64,000 nucleotides of DNA from JAOABV01 sp039801465 (GTDB lineage Bacteria > Hydrothermota > Tepidihabitantia > Tepidihabitantales > CAIPLT01). The stretch covers positions 62,001 through 126,000 of the forward strand of contig JBDRUT010000003.1 in the NCBI GenBank assembly GCA_039801465.1. The letters are read 5' to 3'. A program made the translations under genes and the position numbers. The notes under the pieces are model-generated. The model was not told where the DNA came from, made no database searches, and saw only the letters and a program-made list of their open reading frames with translations. This document shows positions 26,812-35,128 of the stretch, one piece after another. Every line of letters begins with the position of its first letter. The first letter of the stretch is position 1.

Positions 26812-27243
26812 ATGGCAGATTTAAGATTAGGTTCGTTAAATTATGTTGTTATAATGGGACGTGCAGTTCGAGAACCAGAATTAAAATACACACCCAAAGG
26901 TAATCCGATTTGTAATTTTTCGATTGCGGTTAACCGACGCTATCAAGACAAAGAAACTCAAGAATGGAAAGACGATACTAGTTTCTTTAATATTCGCGCC
27001 TTTGGCAAATGGGCGGAAATGTGTAATGACCGACTTAAAAAAGGCAGTTCTGTGCTCATTGAAGGTAGGTTGAACAGTCGAACCTGGACTGACCAAAATG
27101 GCAATAAACAAAGACGAGTCGAAATTATCGCCAATCGTGTCCAAATTTTAGATAAATTGGGCAGCGAACCAGAACCCTTGCCGGAAAATGATATTGATGA
27201 GGAGAACATTCCTCAAGAAAACATCGACGACTTACCATTTTAA
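26812..27243 (+). CDS. ssb: Single-stranded DNA-binding protein
   Basis: Binds ssDNA during replication, repair and recombination. The OB-fold spans about residues 8-115 with VIMGRAVREPELKYTPKG, NFSIAVNRRY, DTSFFNIRAFGKWAE and GSSVLIEGRLNSRTW. A short acidic linker leads to the C-terminal tip DDLPF, which recruits partner proteins (consensus DDIPF). The 143-residue length is normal for a homotetrameric SSB. The start has AAAAGGAGAAC eight bases upstream. Confidence 0.95.
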   Translation: MADLRLGSLNYVVIMGRAVREPELKYTPKGNPICNFSIAVNRRYQDKETQEWKDDTSFFNIRAFGKWAEMCNDRLKKGSSVLIEGRLNSRTWTDQNGNKQRRVEIIANRVQILDKLGSEPEPLPENDIDEENIPQENIDDLPF

Positions 27244-27316
27244 ATATCGAATTTATTCCTAAATATCGCAAACTTTAACCCTGCTTCTTACTTTTCTACT
27301 TTTCCTAGTCAATTTA

Positions 27317-27345
27317 TTGACAAGTATGACTCGGTTATTTATAAT
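27317..27345 (+). promoter_or_regulatory. Consensus sigma-70 promoter of the surface-sugar operon
   Basis: Perfect TTGACA (27317-27322), 17-base spacer, perfect TATAAT (27340-27345). Start predicted near 27352, 61 bases before the first gene. It is the closest match to consensus in the window. Confidence 0.85.
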
Positions 27346-27412
27346 ACACTTTATTTATACGAATTTATAAGTTTTAAGAGACATAACAAATGAAAAACAA
27401 CAAGAGGTAAAC

Positions 27413-28999
27413 ATGATGAAGACAAAAAGTATTGGAATCGGCGTGATCGGGATTGGATATTGGGGGAAAAATATTCTGCGTAATCTTTATGAATTAGGAG
27501 TCGTAAGTAAAGCATGTGACGCAGATCTTAAAACTATTGAGGAACGGAAAAAAGAGTTTCCGAATCTGGAATATACTGAAAATGTCGAGGTAATACTCAA
27601 TGATAATAAAATCACTGCGGTTGCAATTGCAACGCCTTCAGCAACTCATTACCAGCTAGTTAAAAAAGCCCTTAATGCGGGTAAAGATGTCTTTGTTGAG
27701 AAACCGCTGGCATTGAACTTTAATCATGGAAAGGAATTGGTTGATTTAGCAAAAAAGAAAAACAAGATTCTAATGGTCGGACATATACTGCAATACCATC
27801 CTGCAGTTATTAAATTAAAAGAGTTAATTGACCAAGGTGTATTAGGTAAAATCCAATATATCTATTCAAATAGACTTAATATCGGTAAATTACGGATTGA
27901 AGAGAATATATTGTGGAGTTTTGCTCCTCATGACATTTCAATTATTCTAATGCTGATTGGAAGTGAACCAATAAAAATTAGTTGCTTTGGTGAAGGCTAT
28001 CTTAATAAAGATATCTTTGATGTTACTTTAACAACATTAGAATTTGATAATGACATTAAATCTCATATTTTTGTTAGTTGGCTCCATCCTTTTAAGGAAC
28101 AAAAGTTAGTGGTGGTTGGTTCAAAAGCAATGGCGGTGTTCGATGATTTAACAAAAGAGAAATTGTTTGTTTATCCGCATAAGATTGAATGGACAAAAGG
28201 TAAAATTCCTGTAGCACATAAAGCCGAATATTATTGTGTTAACTTTGAGTATAAAGAACCGCTAAAAGAAGAGATGAAACATTTTATTGAATGTTTGTCA
28301 AAACGGTCGAATCCTAAAACCGATGGAGAAGAAGGTCTGTCGGTATTAAAAGTTTTAGAACATGCCGAAAAGTCTTTGAAAGACCGAGGTCAAATACTGT
28401 CAATGTGGGAAGATAAAAAATATTTTGTACATCCCAGTGCTTTAATCGATAATAATGTCGAAATTGGGGAAGGCACGAAGATTTGGCATTTTTCTCATAT
28501 TTTATCCGGGACTAAAATTGGCAAGAATTGTGTAATTGGCCAGAATGTTATGATTGGACCTGATGTGAAAATTGGCAATAAATGTAAAATTCAGAATAAT
28601 GTTTCTATCTATAAGGCGGTGACTTTAGAAGACGAAGTGTTTTGCGGTCCGAGTTGTGTGTTTACCAATGTTTATAATCCACGAGCATTTGTTGAGCGCA
28701 AAGATGAATTTTTACCGACCTTGGTTAAAAAAGGCGCTTCGATCGGTGCAAATGCAACAATCGTTTGCGGTAATACCATTGGTAAATATGCATTTGTTGG
28801 TGCCGGTGCAGTTGTAAAAAAAGATGTGCCAGATTATGCTTTAGTCGTCGGTGTCCCGGCACGACAAATTGGCTGGGTCTGCAAATGTGGTGTGCCATTA
28901 AAAAATTTTGATAAAAATAAAAAAACAACGTGTAAAAATTGTGGTAGTCAATATTCCTTAAAAAAGGATACACTTGTTATCATAAAAGAAACCCTATGA
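27413..28999 (+). CDS. Fused Gfo/Idh/MocA dehydrogenase and LbH N-acetyltransferase (WlbA-WlbB/WbpB-WbpD type)
   Basis: A 528-residue two-enzyme fusion. Residues 1-330 are a Gfo/Idh/MocA oxidoreductase with the NAD motif GIGYWGKN, EKPLAL (96-101) and the active-site region APHDISIILM. Residues 337-485 are a left-handed beta-helix acetyltransferase with hexapeptide repeats (IGEGTKIWHFSHI, IGQNVMIGPDVKIG, GANATIVCG, VPDYALVVGVPARQIG). The tail has Cys490, Cys492, Cys507 and Cys510 in a zinc-ribbon pattern. The halves match WbpB/WlbA and WbpD/WlbB, which oxidise and N-acetylate the 3-position in UDP-2,3-diacetamido-uronic acid synthesis. The aminotransferase that acts between these steps follows. 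An AGAGG-like site precedes the tandem ATG codons. Specificity is inferred. Confidence 0.88.
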   Translation: MMKTKSIGIGVIGIGYWGKNILRNLYELGVVSKACDADLKTIEERKKEFPNLEYTENVEVILNDNKITAVAIATPSATHYQLVKKALNAGKDVFVEKPLALNFNHGKELVDLAKKKNKILMVGHILQYHPAVIKLKELIDQGVLGKIQYIYSNRLNIGKLRIEENILWSFAPHDISIILMLIGSEPIKISCFGEGYLNKDIFDVTLTTLEFDNDIKSHIFVSWLHPFKEQKLVVVGSKAMAVFDDLTKEKLFVYPHKIEWTKGKIPVAHKAEYYCVNFEYKEPLKEEMKHFIECLSKRSNPKTDGEEGLSVLKVLEHAEKSLKDRGQILSMWEDKKYFVHPSALIDNNVEIGEGTKIWHFSHILSGTKIGKNCVIGQNVMIGPDVKIGNKCKIQNNVSIYKAVTLEDEVFCGPSCVFTNVYNPRAFVERKDEFLPTLVKKGASIGANATIVCGNTIGKYAFVGAGAVVKKDVPDYALVVGVPARQIGWVCKCGVPLKNFDKNKKTTCKNCGSQYSLKKDTLVIIKETL

Positions 29000-29035
29000 T
29001 AAATTCAGATTTTTTTAAATTTTTAATGGAACTCT

Positions 29036-29152
29036 ATGGCTAATTGGGACTATTTTATAAATCGTGAGAAAGGTTCAGTTGCCAATTTGAATTTTTCTAC
29101 AAGTGTTGAAGTTGAAAATACAATAGAAGATTTTGCCAAGGAGATACTATGA
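29036..29152 (+). CDS. Possible 38-residue peptide coupled to the aminotransferase gene
   Basis: Small frame beginning MANWDYFINREKGSV and ending IEDFAKEIL, with balanced composition that looks more like protein than random AT-rich DNA. Its TGA overlaps the ATG of the aminotransferase gene by 4 bases. Upstream, a 15-codon frame (28996-29043) overlaps both the fusion gene stop and this frame, making a chain of overlaps. The ribosome site before its ATG (TGGAAC) is weak. No homologue is recognised. It may be a separate small protein, a frameshifted remnant or merely a coupling device. Confidence 0.35.
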   Translation: MANWDYFINREKGSVANLNFSTSVEVENTIEDFAKEIL

Positions 29153-30291
29153 AACAGATTCCAATGTTGGATTTAAAGTTAGAATATAACTACATGAAAA
29201 ATGAAATCGATTCTGCAATTGCTAATTGTCTTGAACATCAACAATGGATTTTAGGGCCGGAAGTAAAAGAACTGGAAAAAAAACTTTGTCAATATCTGGG
29301 AGTAAAATATTGTATTGGAGTTTCTTCTGGTACTGAAGCCTTAGTTATTTCTTTAAGGGCATTAGCAATAAAACTTAAGGGACAAGAATATTTTAATCCT
29401 AAAGACGAAATTATTACTACACCATTTACTTTTACCGCAACTGGTGATGCGATTCTGCGAGTAAGGGCAAAACCAGTATTTGTCGATGTCGATAAAGATA
29501 ATTATAATCTTGACGCAAGAAAAGTCAGAAAGTATATTGAAAAACACAATAAAGTAGTCGGAATCATACCGGTTCATCTGTATGGACAGGCTTGCAATAT
29601 GGATGAGATTATGGCAATCGCTAATGAATTTAATCTTTTTGTGGTTGAAGATGTTGCACAGGCATTCGGGGGTATGTGGAATAATAAAAAACTCGGCTCA
29701 ATCGGAACCACTGGTGCGTTTAGTTTTTTTCCTTCAAAAAACTTGGGTAGTTACGGTGATGCAGGTATGGTTGCGACAAATGACGATGATTTGGCAGAAA
29801 TCATCAGAATGCTGATGAAACATGGTGGAAAAGATAAGTATAATGTTGACCATATTGGCTATAATGCGCGATTGGATACATTACAGGCAGGTATTCTATT
29901 AGCAAAATTTAAGTTTATTGATGAATTTAATGAGAAAAGAAGAAGAATTGCCCAATTCTATAACGAAGCATTAAAGCGCCTGAAAGGAATAAAACTACCT
30001 GCTGAATTACCTGAAGCCTATCATGTTTATCATCAATATACAATTAGGATATTAGATGGTAAAAGAGATGAATTGCAAAATTTCTTAAAAGAAAAAGGTA
30101 TTGCGTCTATGGTCTATTATCCGGTGCCTTTACATCAGATGAAGGTGTTTGAAGGTAATATGAAAGTTGTTGGAAAACTAAAGGCTGCTGAGAGATTATG
30201 TCGTGAAGTTTTAAGCCTACCAATCGAGCCACTTTTTACTGAAGAAGATTTAAAAATCGTTGTTGATGCAATAAGAGAATTCTTTCAATAA
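29149..30291 (+). CDS. DegT/DnrJ/EryC1-family sugar aminotransferase (WbpE/WlbC type)
   Basis: PLP enzyme that transfers an amino group to a keto-sugar nucleotide. The opening IPMLDLKLEYNYMKNEI, SSGTEALVISLRAL near 59-72, TPFTFTATGDAI, DVAQAFGG near 168-175 and the PLP lysine Lys197 in FFPSKNLGSYGDAG define the family. The 380-residue length is normal. It lies directly after the dehydrogenase-acetyltransferase fusion, the expected order for making a 2,3-diacetamido-2,3-dideoxy uronic acid. AAGGAG precedes the start inside the small upstream frame. Confidence 0.9.
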   Translation: MKQIPMLDLKLEYNYMKNEIDSAIANCLEHQQWILGPEVKELEKKLCQYLGVKYCIGVSSGTEALVISLRALAIKLKGQEYFNPKDEIITTPFTFTATGDAILRVRAKPVFVDVDKDNYNLDARKVRKYIEKHNKVVGIIPVHLYGQACNMDEIMAIANEFNLFVVEDVAQAFGGMWNNKKLGSIGTTGAFSFFPSKNLGSYGDAGMVATNDDDLAEIIRMLMKHGGKDKYNVDHIGYNARLDTLQAGILLAKFKFIDEFNEKRRRIAQFYNEALKRLKGIKLPAELPEAYHVYHQYTIRILDGKRDELQNFLKEKGIASMVYYPVPLHQMKVFEGNMKVVGKLKAAERLCREVLSLPIEPLFTEEDLKIVVDAIREFFQ

Positions 30292-30307
30292 TAAAAAGGA
30301 ACTGACC

Positions 30308-31252
30308 ATGAAACAGTTAAGTGATATGAAAGTTTTAGTAACCGGTGGTGCTGGTTTTGTCGGTTCGAATTTGGTTGATGCTCTTGTTAATCGGAATGTG
30401 AAGACAATTGTACTTGATGACCTCTTTACGGGTAAAATTGAAAATCTTCCTAAATCCGACTTGGTCGAATTTGTTAAAGGCAGTGTGTGCGATGAAGAAC
30501 TGGTTAGAAAGTTAGTTAAAGAAGTCGATTTGGTATTTCATCTTGCAGCAAGAAATATCATCGTCTCCACCAAGAATCCACGAGAAGATTTTAGTGTTAA
30601 TATTGGTGGCACATTGAATATCTTGTTAGCCGCAAAAGAAAAAGGGATAAAGGTGGTTTACACTTCCTCAACCTCAATTTACGGAAATCCCCGTTATCTA
30701 CCAATTAATGAGGACGATGCAATCAATCCGTTTACGCCTTATGCAACCAGCAAATTAGCTGGAGAAAACTATTGTTTTTCTTTTTACGAAACCTACGGAC
30801 TGCCAACTGCAGTTGTAAGATATTCCAATATCTATGGGGTAAAACAACGACCAGATAACCCTTATTGTGGTGTTGTGGCAAAGTTCTTTGATGCAGTAAT
30901 GAGAGACCAACCACCAAGTATTCATGGTGATGGAGAGCAGACCCGAGATTTCACTTATGTTGATGATGCAGTTGAAGCCACAATCTTGGCTGCAAGTGAA
31001 AAGGCAAATGGTCAAATTTACAATGTTGGCACTGGTATTGAAACTTCGATTAACACCTTAGCGCAAAAAATCATTAAACTTTTTGGAAAGAATATTACAC
31101 CTACTTACATTGATCGCAGAGATATTGACAATATCCGACGCCGGGTAGTAAACATTGAGAAGATTCGAAAAGAATTGCGCTGGATACCAAAATTTTCACT
31201 GGATGATGGTTTGAAGAAAACGAAAGAATGGATTATGGCAAAAAGGTCATAG
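30308..31252 (+). CDS. NAD-dependent sugar nucleotide epimerase/dehydratase
   Basis: Extended short-chain dehydrogenase of 314 residues. The Rossmann motif GGAGFVGSN is at 13-21, Asp37-Asp38 follow the second strand, and the catalytic residues Ser/Thr near 120-122 and Tyr145-x3-Lys149 (YATSKLAG) are present. SNIYGVKQRPDNPYCGV and GDGEQTRDFTYVDD are typical of UDP-sugar 4-epimerases and related enzymes such as WbpP or Gne. The exact sugar cannot be told. It starts 17 bases after the aminotransferase with an AAAAGGA site and belongs to the same operon. Confidence 0.9.
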   Translation: MKQLSDMKVLVTGGAGFVGSNLVDALVNRNVKTIVLDDLFTGKIENLPKSDLVEFVKGSVCDEELVRKLVKEVDLVFHLAARNIIVSTKNPREDFSVNIGGTLNILLAAKEKGIKVVYTSSTSIYGNPRYLPINEDDAINPFTPYATSKLAGENYCFSFYETYGLPTAVVRYSNIYGVKQRPDNPYCGVVAKFFDAVMRDQPPSIHGDGEQTRDFTYVDDAVEATILAASEKANGQIYNVGTGIETSINTLAQKIIKLFGKNITPTYIDRRDIDNIRRRVVNIEKIRKELRWIPKFSLDDGLKKTKEWIMAKRS

Positions 31253-31294
31253 TAAATTTGAAACTTCGGAAGTCATCTGTTTTTCGCATAATGC

Positions 31295-31361
31295 ACAGAA
31301 GTTACTGAATATCCGTGTTATTTTTCTGTATCTTTACCAGAGTTTCGTAAGAGTTTAGAAT
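31295..31361. repeat. Second copy of the possible dispersed repeat
   Basis: Lies in the 147-base gap between the epimerase and the glycosyltransferase and shares ordered words with 5370-5434 (see that entry). A GGAATT-AA-AATTCC mini-palindrome follows at about 31378-31391. Confidence 0.3.
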
Positions 31362-31399
31362 CGATGAAAGTGTTAGGGAATTAAAATTCCACAGGTGTG

Positions 31400-32134
31400 A
31401 TGCAAGTTTTATCTGCGAATAATAAGAAGGTCTTAATTATTATTCCAGTCTGGAACGAAGAAAAAAAGATTGGCAGTGTAATTAGAGATTTAAAAAAAAG
31501 TTTAGATTATGACCTTTTAGTTATTGATGATGGCTCAACCGACAATACAAGTAAAGAAGCAATTAATGCCGGAGCTCCGGTTGTTAAACACGAAAAAAAT
31601 TTAGGTGTAGGCGCAGCACTTCGAACTGGAATTAAATATGGAAAAAAGAATGGCTATACTATCATTGTGCCAATCAATGGCACGGGCAAAACTAAAATTG
31701 AAGAGATACCTAGTCTGGTCGAACCGATTATTAAAGAAAATTATGATTTTGTGCAAGGTTCTCGGTATCTTAAAGGTGGCGGCTGGGCTAATATGCCCAA
31801 ACATCGTAAATTCGGGACCAAAGCATATAGTTTCATCTTTTCAATTTTAGTTGGTAAAAAAATTACGGATGGTTCGAGTGGGATTCGAGCCTTTAAGACC
31901 TCAGTTATCTCGCATCCCAGAATTAATATTAATCAAGATTGGCTCAACCGATACGAACTTGAACCTTACTTGTATTATAAAGCAGTAAGGCTCGGATTTA
32001 AGACTAAAGAAGTGCCAATTACAATTAATTATCCTAGCCAAAAGAATGTTCCATATACAAAAATGCGACCATTAATTGGTTGGTGGAGTATCACTCGACC
32101 GATTATCTATTTGCGATTCGGGCTGAAAAATTAA
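31400..32134 (+). CDS. Family 2 glycosyltransferase, DPM1/DPG synthase-like, with altered metal motif
   Basis: Cytoplasmic GT-A enzyme of 244 residues. IIPVWNEEKKIGSVI and VIDDGSTDNT (Asp43, Asp44) form the nucleotide-binding half. Where most family members have a DxD-type motif (DADGQ), this protein reads VPINGTGKTKIEEIP. A related variant with Gly/Asn in this place is known among GT2 proteins from memory, so it may still be active. VQGSRYLKGGGW and DGSSGIRAFK follow as in polyprenyl-phosphate sugar synthases. The product could be a lipid-linked sugar used by the membrane glycosyltransferase downstream. ATG 31400 follows a GTG at 31397; no strong ribosome site. Confidence 0.82.
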   Translation: MQVLSANNKKVLIIIPVWNEEKKIGSVIRDLKKSLDYDLLVIDDGSTDNTSKEAINAGAPVVKHEKNLGVGAALRTGIKYGKKNGYTIIVPINGTGKTKIEEIPSLVEPIIKENYDFVQGSRYLKGGGWANMPKHRKFGTKAYSFIFSILVGKKITDGSSGIRAFKTSVISHPRININQDWLNRYELEPYLYYKAVRLGFKTKEVPITINYPSQKNVPYTKMRPLIGWWSITRPIIYLRFGLKN

Positions 32135-32214
32135 AAGGAACTTATAGTTTATTATGAAAGAGAAGATACCAAAATGCCATTGCAATCAATAATCTTTACT
32201 CTACTGAAGTTATC

Positions 32215-33771
32215 ATGAAAAAGAAAATAACCAAAAAGCCAACGCCATCAACAAAAGTTATTCTGCCCAAGATTTCTCCAAAAACAATTTTTATTATTGC
32301 CATATTATTGAATCTAATTCTCTCATTACTTTTATTTGACCCGAAACTTGAGACCGGCGGTGACAATGCTTTGTATTTGATACTTGGCAAATCAATTATT
32401 AGCGGTCAAGGATTTCGGGATATCCATAACCCTAATCAGCAACCACATACCACCGTGCCACCGGGTTTTCCTTTTATTTTAGGGATTGGCCAATTACTCT
32501 TCGGCAACAATTTTGTTGCAATAAAATTTATAATCTTACTTTTTTCAATCGGTTCTTTGACAATTGCCTATTATTTATTTAGACACTACTTAGAGAAAGA
32601 TTATCTTTTACCATTATTCGTCTTTGCCACATTACCGATATACCTTCAATACTCATTTGCTTTATTATCCGAAATACCGTTCTTATTTTTCGGGTTGTTG
32701 AGTTTTTATCTGTTTGAACTTGCGCTCAGAAAAGAATCATTGATTTTGCTTATTGCCAGTGCTATTGCCGTTGTCGGTTCCTATTACCTGCGCGCAGCCG
32801 GAATCGCATTTATCGTCGCTTTTCTCGGATATCTTTTATGGAAACGAAAAATTAAATGGTTCATTATTTTTCTGTTAATCATTTTAGCATTAGTCTTTCC
32901 TTGGTTGATGCGCAATTATGCAATTAATAAACAAAATCCGTATGTCGATGTCCTATTTGTGCGCAATCCTTATAATTTGCAAAGTGGCAAGATAACATTC
33001 GGTGACTTTATCAATCGGATTATTGCTAATATTAAAATCTATTTTCTATATGCTTTGCCCCAAATATTTTTGCCTGCAATTAATAATAATGCAATCCTAA
33101 CGCTATTAGGAATCGTAATCACACTAATTGTAATTTTAGGTATCTTTTCTAAAAAAGGCAGAGTTTTTTTGGCTTCAATTATTGGCTTAGTTGTTTATCT
33201 TGGTATGCTGATTATCCGTCCAGAAGTTTGGAGTGGTGACCGATTTCTCCTTCCAGTTGTGCCAATCATTTTGGTTTATATCTTTTTCGGCTTAATCACA
33301 CTTGAGTCAAAATTCAAGATTAAGAATGCATTCAAAATACTAGTTGGAGTGCTCTTTATTTTAGTAAATATTATAGCAATTATCCCTCAAGCAAAAATCG
33401 CAATTGCCAACAATTCGCTTTATCTTAAAGGCGAAAAATATGCTGGCTATTCTGCAGATTGGGTAAGATGGTTTGAGACGATTGAATGGATAGATAAAAA
33501 TATCCCCAAAAATAAAATTATAATGTCACGAAAACCAGAATTTGTCTATCTTTTATCTGGGTGTAAATCAATTGGCTATCCATTTACCGAGGACGAAAAA
33601 CAAGTTAAGGATGCAATTGCCAACAGTGATTATATTCTGCTAGATAATTTTTATTGGACCGGAACAACCCGTCGGTATCTTTTGCCGGTTATACAAAAAG
33701 AACAAGACAAATATCAAATTGTATATAAGAGCAATAAACCGGAATTTTATGTCCTACAAGTAAAGAAATAG
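32215..33771 (+). CDS. Membrane GT-C glycosyltransferase (ArnT/PMT-like)
   Basis: Integral membrane protein of 518 residues with about eleven hydrophobic helices and a C-terminal extramembrane domain from about residue 400. The first extracytoplasmic loop has an acidic motif in ETGGDNALYL, the position of the catalytic Asp in dolichol/undecaprenol-phosphate-sugar-using GT-C enzymes, followed by HTTVPPGFPFILG as in ArnT/PMT proteins. RAAGIAFIVAFLGYLLW and WLMRNYAINKQNPY are also typical. It probably takes a lipid-linked sugar, perhaps made by the preceding GT2 protein, and transfers it outside the membrane. The acceptor is unknown. The start has no clear ribosome site. Confidence 0.85.
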   Translation: MKKKITKKPTPSTKVILPKISPKTIFIIAILLNLILSLLLFDPKLETGGDNALYLILGKSIISGQGFRDIHNPNQQPHTTVPPGFPFILGIGQLLFGNNFVAIKFIILLFSIGSLTIAYYLFRHYLEKDYLLPLFVFATLPIYLQYSFALLSEIPFLFFGLLSFYLFELALRKESLILLIASAIAVVGSYYLRAAGIAFIVAFLGYLLWKRKIKWFIIFLLIILALVFPWLMRNYAINKQNPYVDVLFVRNPYNLQSGKITFGDFINRIIANIKIYFLYALPQIFLPAINNNAILTLLGIVITLIVILGIFSKKGRVFLASIIGLVVYLGMLIIRPEVWSGDRFLLPVVPIILVYIFFGLITLESKFKIKNAFKILVGVLFILVNIIAIIPQAKIAIANNSLYLKGEKYAGYSADWVRWFETIEWIDKNIPKNKIIMSRKPEFVYLLSGCKSIGYPFTEDEKQVKDAIANSDYILLDNFYWTGTTRRYLLPVIQKEQDKYQIVYKSNKPEFYVLQVKK

Positions 33772-35051
33772 TCATCTTTACTAAGGTTATAGATCATTAT
33801 TTTCTGTGAATTTCCATAGATAAGATAGCTATGCGATTATTATTGAATAATATTAAAAACATAGGCCTTTATAATTAAACTAAATACCCTTTGCAAACAT
33901 TTAGATATTTCAGACCTAAATTTAAAGAAAAAGAAGCAGAGTAACTTGTAATCAGACCGATCAAGTGTTTAAACCCTTTCTTAAAAGATGGATTTTTAGA
34001 AACTATTGCCAAATTGAATGCAACTTCTTGCACTTTACCGAAATTCAGACTGTTTTTTTTTAACCATCTACAGAGAGACATAATAAAATTTTGTTGGAAA
34101 TTGAAAATATTTTATTCTATGAATATGATAAAAAAGCCATTATTTTTAAATATTTTGTTTTAAGTTATTTGACTGACACAACCAGGTAACATCCGATAGG
34201 TGAGACGGTCAGCAACCCACCGGCTTACCTGTCCGGCCACCAAATCGACAATCTTTTAGATTGCCCACCTAATTGCTGATTAAGCTAACCAGTGGACTAT
34301 CAATAAGATAGTATAATATATTGTCTAATCGATTATCCATCGGGTTAAACAGACCGGTTGTTGAAGATATCGCTAATTTATTCTATTTTATGAATTAATA
34401 ATGAAAGATAAGACTGATTGATTCATCCTGAATTAGTTGCCGCAATTGTGTATCGTTAAAAACAACAGTATGGTAAATTAAAAACCTAATGAAAGGGATA
34501 TGCCGATTTTTGATTTAAAAAAATTTCACAAACAATATATTGCAGACAAAATTTAGCCTTTTCCATAATCTAAAAAGTTATACATATATATAAACATAAA
34601 ATCAAGGAAAATTTTTATCTAATCCTTTGAATTATAAAGAATAAAGCGAAATTTTACCGAAATGATGGTATGACTCCCCCTGCAGAGTAGTAAGCCCAAA
34701 AAGTTATGTAAAAGATTGTATAGCAGTTTTTCTTTTATCATTTTTAAAATCTTATCGATTAAAACATCTAGTTGGAAATCGGTTAAAGAACCTTTTATCG
34801 GGTTTTTTTTATTAGACTTATACAAATTCTTTTGGGTTTTATAATTAGTCACAACTTAGAAAGTGTAATGGTAAGTTTTAGACAAAGTGGATTTTTGAAT
34901 CAAAAAATTCATTATAGAAATTACCAGAATATTGGATATTATAGTTGCATTAAAGCTTTTTCAAACAGTAATTTTTAATGATTTTTGCATAGTCTTATTT
35001 GCCATTATATTTTTTCTACGAAACTTCTTGGTTATCTTCTAAATTAATTTC
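33772..35051. other. 1.28-kb noncoding region with a weak multi-stem structure
   Basis: No gene is accepted; minus-strand frames of 68 and 77 codons (33875-34081, 34619-34852) lack ribosome sites and family features. The block 34210-34278 is less AT-rich and can fold with outer stem CAGCAA (34210-34215)/TTGCTG (34273-34278) around two small hairpins: CCGG (34220-34223)/CCGG (34233-34236) and CAATC (34249-34253)/GATTG (34259-34263). These stems are short. Confidence 0.45.
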
Positions 35052-35081
35052 TTGACTGATTAATTGAATTTATAATATAAT
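35052..35081 (+). promoter_or_regulatory. Promoter of the Fe-S protein/methyltransferase pair
   Basis: TTGACT at 35052-35057, 18-base spacer, TATAAT at 35076-35081; start predicted near 35088, about 41 bases before the first ATG. Confidence 0.65.
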
Positions 35082-35128
35082 ATTTTAAGACAATAAAAAT
35101 GAATTTAATATCTTTTACAGGAGATTAA

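Noticed and set aside
33875..34081. 68-codon minus-strand frame
   Set aside because: No ribosome site, no family features, isolated in a noncoding region.
34619..34852. 77-codon minus-strand frame
   Set aside because: Lys/Asn/Leu-rich, no ribosome site or recognisable domain.
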